A DNA stretch of 64,000 bases from Rhodopirellula islandica (GTDB lineage: Bacteria; Planctomycetota; Planctomycetia; Pirellulales; Pirellulaceae), in NCBI RefSeq assembly GCF_001027925.1, contig NZ_LECT01000044.1:186001-250000 (forward strand). Direction: 5' to 3'. Numbering within the stretch: the first letter of the stretch is position 1; each line of letters starts with the position of its first letter. The position numbers and the translations under genes were made by a program. The notes below the pieces were generated by a model. That model had not been told where the DNA came from. It saw nothing but the letters and a program-made list of their open reading frames with translations, and ran no database searches. This document shows, piece by piece, positions 1 through 9,929 of this stretch.

Positions 1-142
1 TGGGGGGGCCTGCTGTTTTGTCTCGGCTGAATCTGGAGTCACCTGCGAGACAGGGTTCCAGATCGCGTGCCACCGGCTCATCCAACATCTCGGTTCATCC
101 GGGTTCGTCGTGGCAGATCGTCACAACGTTTGCGGTGCCCTA

Positions 143-1432
143 TCAGGACGCGAACAATTCGCGGATGGGTTGGCCCTGATCGGTCAACGGAACCGGCCGA
201 TCACCGGCGTAAAGATTCTTGCTGTAATCGATTCCAAGTGCAGCACAAATCGTGGCGAAGAAGTCAGGAACCCCGACTGGGTTGGAGACGATCTTCTTCG
301 AAAGTTCGTCCGTTTCACCATAAGCACCACAGTGTGCCAATCCACCGCCCGCCAGCACACAACTGAATGCGGAACCTTGGTGACCGCGACCTCCACCACT
401 GTCAAACTCCGGTGGACGACCGAATTCAGACGTGATCACAATCAACGTTTTATCGAGCAGCTTCTTTGCTTCGAGGTCCATGATCAGAGTCGAAACAGCG
501 GTGTCCAGCTCCTGGATCAGCTTGTGTTGATTGACGATTCCACTGTTGTGGACATCCCAACCCGCTCCATTCAAAAAATTCAGGTTGTGACTGACTTCGA
601 TGAACCGCACACCACTCTCAACCAGCCGACGACTCAACAAACAGCGTTGACCGAACTCACCCCCGTAGCGGTTCCGCAGGTCATCCGGCTCGCCATCCAA
701 CTGAAAGACGCGTGTGAAGTCTGGACCACTCAACTTCATGCTCTGTTCAATCGCCGACTCATAGTCCAAGAACTTCGAGATTTTGCTCTGCCCTCGACTG
801 TTTTTCAGCGTGGCAAGGAACTGCTCGCGGCGTGTTTGACGGTCATTGGAAATGCCATCGGGACGCGACAAGCCAGCGGGGGCACGTCCGGTTTCGGTGA
901 GGTACAGGTAACCATGTTTCGAGCCCAGAAAACCAGGACCACGAGTCACGTTGGGATAGCCGATCAGCACGTAGGGAGGTGCGTCTTCGTTGACGGGGCC
1001 CCGCTCATGCGCAACCAAAGATCCCAGCGAAGGATAGGTGACTGTGCCGCTGATCGCGCGACCGGTGTGCATCCGATTTGTTGCGGCGGCGTGTTCATCG
1101 ATGACATCGTGATTCACGGTCCGAACCGCTGTGACGCGGTCCATCACCTTGGCCGTTTCTGAAAGATGCTCACAAACCTGAACCCCTTCAACAGCCGTGT
1201 CGATCACATCGTAGTAACCTCCGGCTTTCTTCGCTTTTGGATCTCCCTTGGCCTTGGGATCAAACGTATCAATCTGCCCCATTCCGCCCCCGAGCCAGAT
1301 CGAGATGACATGCTCGGCTTTCCCTTGCAATCGTTCTCCCACCCCATTCGCGGTTGCGATCGGAGCCAGGCTGACGGCACCGGCCGCCGCGGCACTGCTG
1401 GCAAGAAACTGGCGTCGCGTGGAATTGCTCAT
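143..1432 (-). CDS. DUF1501 family Tat-exported protein
   Basis: The 429-residue protein starts with a twin-arginine signal ([10 protein letters not shown], then an Ala-rich hydrophobic stretch to about residue 28). It continues as a DUF1501 domain, a sulfatase/alkaline-phosphatase-like fold common in planctomycetes. Recognisable pieces are the early [15 protein letters not shown] segment, the middle [14 protein letters not shown] segment, and the late SEFGR and GRGHQG segments. It is the last gene of the minus-strand operon that starts with the sigma factor at 12235 and pairs with the PSD1-type protein just upstream, from which it is separated by 186 bases holding a hairpin repeat. The family's biochemical role is not established; a function in surface catabolism together with PSD1 proteins is inferred from conserved pairing. 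The family call is secure, the function is not. Confidence 0.9.
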   Translation of the reverse strand: MSNSTRRQFLASSAAAAGAVSLAPIATANGVGERLQGKAEHVISIWLGGGMGQIDTFDPKAKGDPKAKKAGGYYDVIDTAVEGVQVCEHLSETAKVMDRVTAVRTVNHDVIDEHAAATNRMHTGRAISGTVTYPSLGSLVAHERGPVNEDAPPYVLIGYPNVTRGPGFLGSKHGYLYLTETGRAPAGLSRPDGISNDRQTRREQFLATLKNSRGQSKISKFLDYESAIEQSMKLSGPDFTRVFQLDGEPDDLRNRYGGEFGQRCLLSRRLVESGVRFIEVSHNLNFLNGAGWDVHNSGIVNQHKLIQELDTAVSTLIMDLEAKKLLDKTLIVITSEFGRPPEFDSGGGRGHQGSAFSCVLAGGGLAHCGAYGETDELSKKIVSNPVGVPDFFATICAALGIDYSKNLYAGDRPVPLTDQGQPIRELFAS

Positions 1433-1502
1433 GGTTCATCCTGGGGAAGGATTGGTGGGGAGTGGTTTTCTACTTGAGTGACCCGACACGTTACGTTCTG
1501 TC

Positions 1503-1590
1503 GATTGAGTGTTGACATGAAAATCATAACCCGACGCGTGAGCGAGGGACCCCATCGAATTCCTCGCTCACGCGCCGGGTCACTCAATCA
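1503..1590. repeat. Intergenic hairpin repeat
   Basis: Arms at 1529-1549 and 1561-1580 (core GCGTGAGCGAGG and its complement) form a strong imperfect hairpin with an 11-base loop. Outer arms GATTGAGTG (1503-1511) and CACTCAATC (1581-1589) extend the symmetry. It lies between two genes of one operon, so a role in mRNA processing, attenuation or stabilisation is possible. This is the kind of palindromic repeat scattered through Rhodopirellula-type genomes. Confidence 0.7.
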
Positions 1591-1618
1591 ACAGGCCGCT
1601 GCGGGTTGCGTTCTGTCG

Positions 1619-4600
1619 TCAGGGGATCCAGACAAACTGACGATCGTTGACCAGACTCCAAACGACATCTTCATAGACCTCCCGCCACTCTGGCCGGAGT
1701 TGTGGCGCCGGGGCGGGGCCACGAATGATTCGGCGTTGCCATTCGTTTTGGATTTCGTTCGCTTCGGGAACCAAGTGATTCGTCCAGGTGGAGACTGGCA
1801 ACGGGCGATCCACCGGCGGTGGCTGCACTTGGTCAGCTGGCATTTCGCGTTCCTTGAATCCAGACGCCAACACCGGCAAGAGATCCAACTTCTCTTGTGC
1901 GTCTGGATAGCGAGCGAAGAATCGAAGGAACAACGAATCCAATAATGTTTCGGGCGATTTCGCATCCATTGCCAAGCACGCCAGCTCACTCTGATGAGCC
2001 GCTCGTGTCAGAGTCATCGACAACGTGCCGTTGGCCAGAATGCCAGGTTGCAGCAGGTTGGGTTCGGATTCACGATCGACAATCGGTTGTTGTCTTGTCC
2101 CGGTCCACCCAAACGCCTCCAGAACATCGGCGATGGGCTGAGCACGTGGCAACGCGAGACTGGGTCGGTCACGTTCGTTATTCAAGCCAGCAAACATCCA
2201 GGCTCGATCGGGGAAGCCAAGCGACAATCGCCGCGACATGGGTTCCGCTCCATCATGAGTGAATGTCAACTCTCCGGTATCCATTTCACTGCCGGTTGCT
2301 GTGAACAATGAGTCAACGACCTGTTCCGCCGTCAATCGTCTTGGGTCAGGAGCGTTGAAGAATCGTTGTTCCGCCGAGACCAGTTGGTTCTGACCAATGG
2401 CTTCCCGCTGATAGGTCTCGGACGTCATGATCAACTTCAAGACATGCCGCACATCATAGTTGTTGGCAACCAATTCATTTGCCAACCAAGCCAGCAGTTC
2501 CGGATGGCTGGGCGTTTTGCCTTCCCAATCATTGACCGGTTGAACGATCCCAGCCCCCATCACGCGATTCCAAAGATGGTTGACGACCACCTGAGGAAAA
2601 CGGTGATTCTGCGGAGAAGTCACCAACGCCGCCAAACGTTCGCGTGAGTCTTTCGGGTTGCGAACGAGAGCGTCGATATGCGGACCATCTTCCACCCCGG
2701 TGAACGAGGCGAAGGGCCATTTCGGTTGAACCTGTTGACCTGGTTTTAAGGTCACCTGAATCAATGACTCACGGCCAATGCCTTCAAAGAATGCATCAGG
2801 CACACGGCTCGTTTTCGGCGGTGTGAGCTGTTTGCGACTCAGCATCGCGGCCAACGAATACAAGTCTTCCTGCAAGGTGCTGTGATACGGTGAGTCATGA
2901 CAGCGAGCACATTGCAGTTCGATGCCGAGAAAAGCGGACGCGACAATGTGACCTTTCGCAGCCATCGGCGAATCGTTCTCGCCCGCCAACCCAAAGCCTG
3001 CGCTGCCTCCGTCACCCGGACTCCCTCGCATCAAGATCAACTCGGTCACCATTTGATCCAGCGGTTTGCCATCTCGCAGTGACTCATACAAGAACCAACG
3101 AAACGGTCCGGTTGAGTTGAGTGACTGGTTCAAAAGCGTGGGATTCTCGGCCAGCAAATCCAGCCACAAACTCACCCAGTTGTCAGCGTAACGCTGGTCG
3201 TGCAAGAGTTGATCGATCAAATCCGCTCGCTTCCCAGGATCATCGCAATCCAAAAATTCGCGAGCCTCCGCTTCGGTCGGAACGGTTCCGACCGTGTCGA
3301 GATAAACACGTCGCAAGAACGCAGCGTCGTCACTCACGGGAGCGTCAGCGATTGCTTCGGAAGGGATCGGAGGATGGGGCCAAATAGCTCCGCCTTCGAT
3401 CCATTTCTCCAACGTCGCAATCTCCTCGTCAGACAAACCTGTTTCGGTTGGCGGCATGTCGCCGGAGTGGATCCGCACCATCATCTCACTGGCGTCTGGG
3501 TCGCCCGGAACAACCGCGGCCATTTCCGAATCGCCCATCGAGAGTGCATGCTCGCGAGAATTCAAACGCAAACCGCCCTGTGCCTTTTCGCCATGACAAC
3601 GGAAACACTGCTCAGAAAGGATTGGCAGAACATCGCGATGAAAGTGCTCGGTCGTCGCCTCATCGTTCTGTGCTGCTTGGTCGAGTGCACGAGCGATTTT
3701 GTCAGCGACGAATTGATCGACGGGATGCCCTTCGGCACTCTCTCGTTGAGACAGTTTTTCTTGGACAGCCTTCTTAGCGACTTGGTGTCGTTCTTCCCAA
3801 AACGCTTCTTGTGATTGGGCAGCTTCGCGCCGGGTGACATTTTCAAAAGCGACCAGCGTGGCTTCGAACTGACGGAGTTTCGGTTCCACCACAGCATCGG
3901 TGAACTCCAGAGGGGAGGAAGCATCTGGCTTCAACACGTACAGCGGTCCTTCACTGGATGGCTGCATCGCCACGCAAACCTCGCCCGATTCCGTTCGATC
4001 ACCGTTGCCACCAACCAGCAGTTCCAGGACGACCCGCACACGTTTTGTGTCGTCCGAAGAATCCGACTTGATTTCAAATTCCGTGAACGCTTCCTGTTGC
4101 GGGAACGGCAGCAGTCGAGCATTGGAGACCAACGGATCCGGGACCGGCACGATTGGTTCCAAATTCCCACTGCGACTGCGAACGGTTTTGGTGCGAGCGA
4201 CCACTTGGCCGTCAATCCACAATCGACCAAGCGAACGATCGCGCATCAGGAAGCGGTGTTTACCGGTGGGAAGTTCGACGTCGCCTGCGATGCGAAGCAA
4301 CATGGGTGCGTTCCAACTCGAGCGAATCCCCCAGTCATCGTATCGAACCGGAATTCGAGATAGCAAAAACGAATCGCCCCACCAGCGAGTCGTCTCGCTT
4401 GGCCACGATTCGCTTTCATACAACCAACGATTCCCCGCGGGCATGTTTTCACTGATCTGAAACAAAACCTGACCTTCAGGGATCTCTCCGACGTCGGGCA
4501 TCACTTCAGGGGCCAGTCTCACAACGCGTTCTTTTCCCACGCGGTTGAAACGGGCGGCCAATATCTTGTCGTCCAGAACGGTGCGGTGGATCGCGACCGC

Positions 4601-5305
4601 GTCCAACATTCCCGAGAAGCGTTCGCCGATGCGCACTTCGTCATCATCCACCACAGGCGTTTCTTTGGTCGCTCCGCCCATGTCCCAGGCGCCATCGGTC
4701 GGCTGCCCATTGACCCAACCGCGGATCGTTTCTGGTTTTCCAAATTCATAGGTGACGGCGATATGGTGCCATCCCGTGGAAACCGGAAAACCTGCCTTGG
4801 ATGTCCAGCGATGCCAGTGCTGGCCCGTGCCGGTCAGCTTGGTCGCAAACAGAAAATTGACACGCGCCTCGCCCTCCTTGCCCATGATTCGAAACGCCCA
4901 GTTCTGGTTGTCGCGAGCAAATTTTGGCGAACCTGTGCGGCCTTTTCCCATGATGTATTGTGGCTGACCGTCGCGAATGTTGCTTGGGTTGACCCAGGCT
5001 TCCAGTGTGATTGCGTCCCCGTTCTGGAAGTCGAAATCGCTTTTGGGCCCGGGATCCGAAACCGACAGATACGCTCCGGCATCGAGTTTGACGGCGGTGT
5101 TGTTGGCTGCCATCTCAGGGAATTCAGGAGGGCGAGGGCCGGCCTGATCACGCATGATGTTTCCGTGCAGCGTCAGCCGAGCTGTCGCCTCGCTCCCGAA
5201 ATCCCAGCGTGTGAACGCACTCGTTCCAAGGTCCGTCTGGGCGTGCGATGGGCTCGCCACGATCAAAACCAACAGGACAAAAAATACTGGCGTGGCGAAT
5301 TTCAT
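1619..5305 (-). CDS. PSD1-type cytochrome protein with LamG, DUF1549 and DUF1553 domains
   Basis: The 1228-residue exported protein has a signal peptide at residues 1-22 ending SHA. Domains in order are a LamG/concanavalin-like domain (about 70-255), a beta-rich region with a GRLWIDGQVV motif (about 280-460), a planctomycete cytochrome C domain with a heme-binding CFRCH motif (C567, C570, H571), then DUF1549 with a second CARCH motif (C799, C802, H803), then DUF1553. Two CxxCH motifs imply covalent heme and an envelope location. The start codon overlaps the stop of the DUF1501 gene upstream by 4 bases, so the two are translationally coupled. The LamG domain suggests binding of a glycan or other surface ligand, but no substrate can be read from the sequence. 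The assignment rests on clear domain motifs. Confidence 0.9.
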   Translation of the reverse strand: MKFATPVFFVLLVLIVASPSHAQTDLGTSAFTRWDFGSEATARLTLHGNIMRDQAGPRPPEFPEMAANNTAVKLDAGAYLSVSDPGPKSDFDFQNGDAITLEAWVNPSNIRDGQPQYIMGKGRTGSPKFARDNQNWAFRIMGKEGEARVNFLFATKLTGTGQHWHRWTSKAGFPVSTGWHHIAVTYEFGKPETIRGWVNGQPTDGAWDMGGATKETPVVDDDEVRIGERFSGMLDAVAIHRTVLDDKILAARFNRVGKERVVRLAPEVMPDVGEIPEGQVLFQISENMPAGNRWLYESESWPSETTRWWGDSFLLSRIPVRYDDWGIRSSWNAPMLLRIAGDVELPTGKHRFLMRDRSLGRLWIDGQVVARTKTVRSRSGNLEPIVPVPDPLVSNARLLPFPQQEAFTEFEIKSDSSDDTKRVRVVLELLVGGNGDRTESGEVCVAMQPSSEGPLYVLKPDASSPLEFTDAVVEPKLRQFEATLVAFENVTRREAAQSQEAFWEERHQVAKKAVQEKLSQRESAEGHPVDQFVADKIARALDQAAQNDEATTEHFHRDVLPILSEQCFRCHGEKAQGGLRLNSREHALSMGDSEMAAVVPGDPDASEMMVRIHSGDMPPTETGLSDEEIATLEKWIEGGAIWPHPPIPSEAIADAPVSDDAAFLRRVYLDTVGTVPTEAEAREFLDCDDPGKRADLIDQLLHDQRYADNWVSLWLDLLAENPTLLNQSLNSTGPFRWFLYESLRDGKPLDQMVTELILMRGSPGDGGSAGFGLAGENDSPMAAKGHIVASAFLGIELQCARCHDSPYHSTLQEDLYSLAAMLSRKQLTPPKTSRVPDAFFEGIGRESLIQVTLKPGQQVQPKWPFASFTGVEDGPHIDALVRNPKDSRERLAALVTSPQNHRFPQVVVNHLWNRVMGAGIVQPVNDWEGKTPSHPELLAWLANELVANNYDVRHVLKLIMTSETYQREAIGQNQLVSAEQRFFNAPDPRRLTAEQVVDSLFTATGSEMDTGELTFTHDGAEPMSRRLSLGFPDRAWMFAGLNNERDRPSLALPRAQPIADVLEAFGWTGTRQQPIVDRESEPNLLQPGILANGTLSMTLTRAAHQSELACLAMDAKSPETLLDSLFLRFFARYPDAQEKLDLLPVLASGFKEREMPADQVQPPPVDRPLPVSTWTNHLVPEANEIQNEWQRRIIRGPAPAPQLRPEWREVYEDVVWSLVNDRQFVWIP

Positions 5306-6738
5306 GTGGATGCGATCTCCGTGTACGCCCGGCCTTCGTTTTGATCGATCCGTTCGGGGCGGCCCTTGTGCATGTAAACCAGCTTCTTATGGTCCACGCC
5401 CATCAGATGCAGGATGGTGGAATGAATGTCGTGAACATGCAGGCGATCTTCGACCGCATGCAGCCCCAAGGCGTCCGTCGTTCCGTAGGCTCGCCCACCG
5501 TTGACTCCACCACCGGCCATCCACATGGTGAATCCAGTTGGGTTGTGGTCACGACCGTCACCTTTTTCGCTCATCGGAGTTCGACCGAACTCGCCTCCCC
5601 AAACGACCAACGTCTGTTCCAGCAATCCTCGTTGCTTGAGATCTCGCAGCAATCCTGCGACCGGCAAATCCATGCCTCCACACATCCTGGTGTGGTTCCC
5701 TTCCATGTCCGAGTGGGCATCCCATTTACTACCCGCGCCGTGGTAGCACTGCACAAATCGAACGCCTCGTTCAACTAAACGACGTGCCATCAACAGATTG
5801 CGTCCATACGCTTCTGTTTTCTTATCATCCATGCCGTACATTTTTTGGGTCTCGGCCGTCTCTTGAGACAGATCCACGGCCTCGGGAGCATGCGCCTGCA
5901 TTTTGAATGCGAGTTCAAAACTGCGGATGCGGGCGTCGAGATCCGTGTTGTCCTGCCGCGATTCGGCATGCCGTCGATTCAGTTGCGAAAGGAAATCGAG
6001 TTCCTTTCGCTGCTGAGCCGGCATGACATGCTGTGGTGGAACCAGATTTGAGAAGGCAGGCCCTTCTCGCTGCATCGTGGTTCCTTGATAGACAGCCGGC
6101 ATGAATCCGGCTCCCCAGTTTCGAGCGCCATTGATCACACGACCTTTGCCTTCCTGCATCACGACAAAGGCCGGCAGGTTTTCGTTTTCCGTGCCAAGAC
6201 CATACGTCACCCAGCTGCCCAGCGATGGTCGACCGGCGAACTGAGTCCCCGTGTTCATCTGACAGATGCCGCCGGAGTGGTTGATCCCATTGGTCCAACA
6301 CGAGCGAATCACAGCCAATTCGTCGGCCATCTTCGCGGTATGAGGCAGCCAATCGGAGATCCACAGCCCACCTTCCCCATGCTGTTTCCACTTTCGCTGC
6401 GTCGGCATGATGGGAGAGTCAAATTCACCCATCGCGGTGATCACACGGCCAAAGCTTTCTGGGATCGGCTTCCCGGCCAACTTGTCGAGATCGGGTTTGG
6501 GATCAAAGGTGTCCAGATGGCTTGGACCACCATCCATGAACAGGAAGATCACGCTCTTCGCTTTTCCGGGATGATGAGTCAACTTGGAAGCCAGCGGTGA
6601 TTCCGCAGTCGGGGTGGCAGCCTTTGCCTCGTCGTTTTGCAACAAACCAGCCAAAGCCAAAGCCCCAAAACCCCCTCCTCCCTGCAACAGCATTTCTCGA
6701 CGAGAAACAAGTTCACGGCTCGCTTGATCAATCGACAT
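5302..6738 (-). CDS. DUF1501 family Tat-exported protein
   Basis: This 478-residue DUF1501 protein is a paralogue of the one at 143-1432. The N-terminus has a twin-arginine-like signal (SRREML followed by Gly/Ala/Leu-rich residues). Typical family segments follow: FLFMDGGPSHLDTFDPK, RRLVERGVRFVQCYHGAG, GGEFGRTPMSE and GRDHNPTGFTMW. It overlaps the PSD1 gene upstream by 11 bases and the LamG-PSD1 gene downstream by 4 bases, so all three are probably made from one transcript. The conserved Asp and His residues resemble the metal ligands of the alkaline phosphatase/sulfatase fold, but the sulfatase Cys/Ser-x-Pro-x-Arg motif is absent. An activity is therefore not assigned. Confidence 0.9.
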   Translation of the reverse strand: MSIDQASRELVSRREMLLQGGGGFGALALAGLLQNDEAKAATPTAESPLASKLTHHPGKAKSVIFLFMDGGPSHLDTFDPKPDLDKLAGKPIPESFGRVITAMGEFDSPIMPTQRKWKQHGEGGLWISDWLPHTAKMADELAVIRSCWTNGINHSGGICQMNTGTQFAGRPSLGSWVTYGLGTENENLPAFVVMQEGKGRVINGARNWGAGFMPAVYQGTTMQREGPAFSNLVPPQHVMPAQQRKELDFLSQLNRRHAESRQDNTDLDARIRSFELAFKMQAHAPEAVDLSQETAETQKMYGMDDKKTEAYGRNLLMARRLVERGVRFVQCYHGAGSKWDAHSDMEGNHTRMCGGMDLPVAGLLRDLKQRGLLEQTLVVWGGEFGRTPMSEKGDGRDHNPTGFTMWMAGGGVNGGRAYGTTDALGLHAVEDRLHVHDIHSTILHLMGVDHKKLVYMHKGRPERIDQNEGRAYTEIAST

Positions 6739-9700
6739 AAATCACCTCGTTGGAGCAAAGGAGTGCGTGCATCAGTGCAATGCGTGCTTGCATCGCAGGA
6801 GAAGTCGAGGTCATTTCTCGATCGGTCACCAAGGCATGATGCTGTTGCCCTGATTGATCTTGCCCCAGATTTTCGACGTCCGTGAACCCAATATCAAACA
6901 GCAACTGCGACGAACTCCGCGGTTCGCCGAACAAGTCGTCCTGGCTGAGTGCTCCCTGATGCAAACGAACCTTTTGAATCAACCCGTCCCACCGGTGATG
7001 GGTCGAACGACCACCAATTTCAATCGCGCGATTGGCTTGCACCTTCCAGCGAGCTTTGTGAGCAACATGAGCAACTTCTGGTTCGGCATCTGGTTTCGAC
7101 AGGTCCTTCAGATAAAACGTGATGCCTTCCTTGGAAGGATCGTCCAGATCAATTGACACTGCGATGGAGTACGGTCGATTCAGTTCCAGTCGGAGATTGG
7201 ATGCGATGACTTCGTATTCTGGTTTGCTGTCCTTGTCGGTGCGTGAACCGACCAACTGCAGAATCAAATTGCGAGGTTGATACCCACTCTTGGTCGAGGT
7301 CACTCCGAGCGACCAACCGCGTTGGGAGTTGTTGCCTGACCAGCCTGTGATGATCGTTCGAACGGAAGCGTCGGGGTACAGCGAGTTCAACATCACCGTG
7401 GCTTCGAGGGTCAAGTCACCCGTGGTGTCCGGATCGATCAACTCCTCAATCGGCGGCACTTGAATGGACACTGGTTTCTTCGGATTGAGCTGAATCGCGG
7501 ATTCACCGCTCGGCATCGATGCAAGCAAACTCGGTGGTTCAGGGATCTTCACACTTGCTTCGTAAGACTCCACGAACGCGGAGGCCAATTCCAGTTCTTC
7601 CGGACTCGGTTTTCGGAAGTAGAGACGCTGGTAGGCTTCCTCCACCAGCGAATCAAGGCTCATCGAACCAGCGTTCTTCAGCAAGTTCTTGGAACGATCG
7701 TGCATCCACGGGTTGTTCATCATCAGCAAGGATTGGGGCGACGTGGTCGTTCGATGCCGTTTGCCGCGACTCTCGACGCGATCCGGAAAATCAAACACGG
7801 CCAACAGTGGGTCCAACGCGTTGCGTTTGACATTCTTGTAGATCGCTCGTTTCCCTGGCCCCATTTCACCACTCGCCGTCATCAGACAATCATGAATTTC
7901 CTCCCCGAACAGTCGCCGAGGATTTTGCCGCCAAAGAAGGATGTTCTGCGGGTCAAGCGTCGCCAGTTGATCGTCCATCGGCCGCTCGGAAGATTGACGG
8001 TAGGTCGCTGACGTCAGAATCAGTCGATGCAGCTTTTTCAAGCTCCAACCGTCCTCCATGAAGCGACGGGCCAACCAATCCAGCAGTTCCGGGTGCGAGG
8101 GAGGCGTTCCGAGATGCCCAAAGTCGCTGGCGTTTTCCACCAACCCGCGCCCGAAGTGTTGTTGCCAAACGCGATTGACCATCACCCGGGCTGTCACAGG
8201 ATTGTCTTCGCAAGCAATCCAATTCGCCAAGGCAGTTCGTCGGCCGGTTGATTGCAGTGCTTCATGAGGAGGTTGAATCTCGGGTTGTTCGTCTTCCAGA
8301 ACGAGCGGGAACGCTGGCTCAATGGGAGTGTCATCGTTCAAATCAGGAATGAATGTCGGTGGTGCCACTGGTCCGACATCGCTGGCGACGAACTTCATCG
8401 TTGGCAGCGGCTCTGGTTTCAGGTGATCGAATTCCGCCAACTGGTTCAGTAACGCTTGACGCTCGGCTTCCTGTTCCTCCTCCAACGACTTGGGAAGCTC
8501 CTCTGGCTTCAACACCAATTGCCGCATCATCAACGACACAATCTGGTACTCGTAAGGAGTGATTTCGTGACGTCGACTGGCTGCGAGAGATTGCAGTTCT
8601 TTGGTGAACATCTTGAACCCCTGCCCTCCCGCTTTTTTGAGGAGCACGAGTCTTTCGATTTCGTACAGACGTTGGCGAATGTCCGCGGTCGCTTCTTCCC
8701 AAACCTTTTGTTGTTCAAAGTGCTTGGCGCGAGTTTCAACATCACCAATTGGCTGATCTTCCCGAGGAAGCAGTGGTGTAAAAAACGATCGAAGAGCGTA
8801 GTAGTCTCGCTGCAACAAAGGATCAAACTTGTGATCGTGGCAGCGAGCGCACTTGAGACCTTGTGCAAGGAACACATCCGCGGTCGTTTCGGTGACGTCG
8901 TTGAGGATTTGTGCCCACTGCCCCTCGACATCGCGTTGGTTGTATTCGTAAATCCAGTGTCGCAGGAACATCGTGCCGATCAGGGCATCCTTGTTCCCTG
9001 GATCAACTTCATCCCCGGCAAGTTGCTCCATCACAAACCGATCATACGGTTTGTCTTCGTTGAACGAACGCACCACGTAATCGCGGTAATGGTGGGCCTC
9101 TGGGCGAGAGTGATCCGCGTTGTAACCATCCGAATCGGCGTAGCGAACGAGGTCCAACCAGTACCTCGCCTGATTCTCGCCATAGGCAGAACCGTCCAAC
9201 AACTGCTCGACTAGTGTTTCGTACCAACCCTCCTCACTCTCTAGCAACCATGCCGTTTCATCGTCAGGAGGCAATCCAGTGAGCGAAAAGTGAACACGTC
9301 GGGCAAGCTTTGTGCGTTCGGCTTCTGAAGCAGGGTGGACGTTGTCTTCAGCTAAACGTTGAAAGACAAAGTGGTCAATTTCGTTGCGACACCAACCCTT
9401 GTCGTCCACTTCGGGAACGGACGGATCACCCACGGGTTGAAAGCACCACCAGTCACGATCGTGCTCGTCGATCTTCGATATTTTTTTCAGTTGCAAACCG
9501 TTCGGCCAGTCAGCGCCAGCGGCCACCCAGGCGGCAATGCCCTCCACCATGGAATCTTCGAGCGGACCGCTAGGAGGCATTTCGAACGATTCGTAACGCA
9601 GTGCCTCAAGCAGCAAGCTTTCATCAGGATTCCCGGGAACGATTGCAGGCCCTGTGTCGCCTCCGCGCAACAGACCTTCCAGGGTGGTCAGGTTCAGGCC

Positions 9701-9928
9701 ACCCTCCTGTTTGTTGTCGTCATGACATTTGATGCAACTGGACAGCAGCATCGGTCGAACGTGTTGTTCGAACTGATCCCGCGTTGCGACCGAAGGTTCC
9801 CCGGCAGCGACGGGAAGTTCACACGCCAGCAACAACGCTGCGACAACAACGGTTGGCCATTCCAACCCAGAGAGCAGACGCATCAAGTTGCCAGTCGATC
9901 GAAGAGGACGTTGTCCGGAATATTGCAT
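6728..9928 (-). CDS. PSD1-type cytochrome protein with DUF1549, DUF1553 and C-terminal LamG-like domain
   Basis: I start the protein at the ATG ending at 9928 (1066 residues) because the next stop upstream in the operon lies at 9930-9932, leaving a 1-base gap. A start further upstream would add 48 residues that only overlap the FecR gene. A hydrophobic segment at about residues 24-42 is a likely signal. A planctomycete cytochrome C domain follows with CIKCH (C65, C68, H69), then DUF1549 with CARCH (C360, C363, H364), then DUF1553. A C-terminal concanavalin-like domain runs from about residue 830. Compared with the 1619-5305 paralogue, the lectin-like domain has moved from the N- to the C-terminus. 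The protein probably works at the envelope with the DUF1501 partner encoded next. Confidence 0.9.
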   Translation of the reverse strand: MQYSGQRPLRSTGNLMRLLSGLEWPTVVVAALLLACELPVAAGEPSVATRDQFEQHVRPMLLSSCIKCHDDNKQEGGLNLTTLEGLLRGGDTGPAIVPGNPDESLLLEALRYESFEMPPSGPLEDSMVEGIAAWVAAGADWPNGLQLKKISKIDEHDRDWWCFQPVGDPSVPEVDDKGWCRNEIDHFVFQRLAEDNVHPASEAERTKLARRVHFSLTGLPPDDETAWLLESEEGWYETLVEQLLDGSAYGENQARYWLDLVRYADSDGYNADHSRPEAHHYRDYVVRSFNEDKPYDRFVMEQLAGDEVDPGNKDALIGTMFLRHWIYEYNQRDVEGQWAQILNDVTETTADVFLAQGLKCARCHDHKFDPLLQRDYYALRSFFTPLLPREDQPIGDVETRAKHFEQQKVWEEATADIRQRLYEIERLVLLKKAGGQGFKMFTKELQSLAASRRHEITPYEYQIVSLMMRQLVLKPEELPKSLEEEQEAERQALLNQLAEFDHLKPEPLPTMKFVASDVGPVAPPTFIPDLNDDTPIEPAFPLVLEDEQPEIQPPHEALQSTGRRTALANWIACEDNPVTARVMVNRVWQQHFGRGLVENASDFGHLGTPPSHPELLDWLARRFMEDGWSLKKLHRLILTSATYRQSSERPMDDQLATLDPQNILLWRQNPRRLFGEEIHDCLMTASGEMGPGKRAIYKNVKRNALDPLLAVFDFPDRVESRGKRHRTTTSPQSLLMMNNPWMHDRSKNLLKNAGSMSLDSLVEEAYQRLYFRKPSPEELELASAFVESYEASVKIPEPPSLLASMPSGESAIQLNPKKPVSIQVPPIEELIDPDTTGDLTLEATVMLNSLYPDASVRTIITGWSGNNSQRGWSLGVTSTKSGYQPRNLILQLVGSRTDKDSKPEYEVIASNLRLELNRPYSIAVSIDLDDPSKEGITFYLKDLSKPDAEPEVAHVAHKARWKVQANRAIEIGGRSTHHRWDGLIQKVRLHQGALSQDDLFGEPRSSSQLLFDIGFTDVENLGQDQSGQQHHALVTDREMTSTSPAMQARIALMHALLCSNEVIYVD

Positions 9929-9929
9929 T

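Noticed and set aside
1..142. Possible gene end at the left edge
   Set aside because: No frame in the first 142 bases gives a recognisable protein end, and no repeat or RNA is evident.
110..1162. Long plus-strand open frame opposite the DUF1501 gene
   Set aside because: It lies entirely on the antisense of a well-supported gene with a Tat signal and family motifs; its translation has no recognisable domain and follows from GC-rich codon shadowing.
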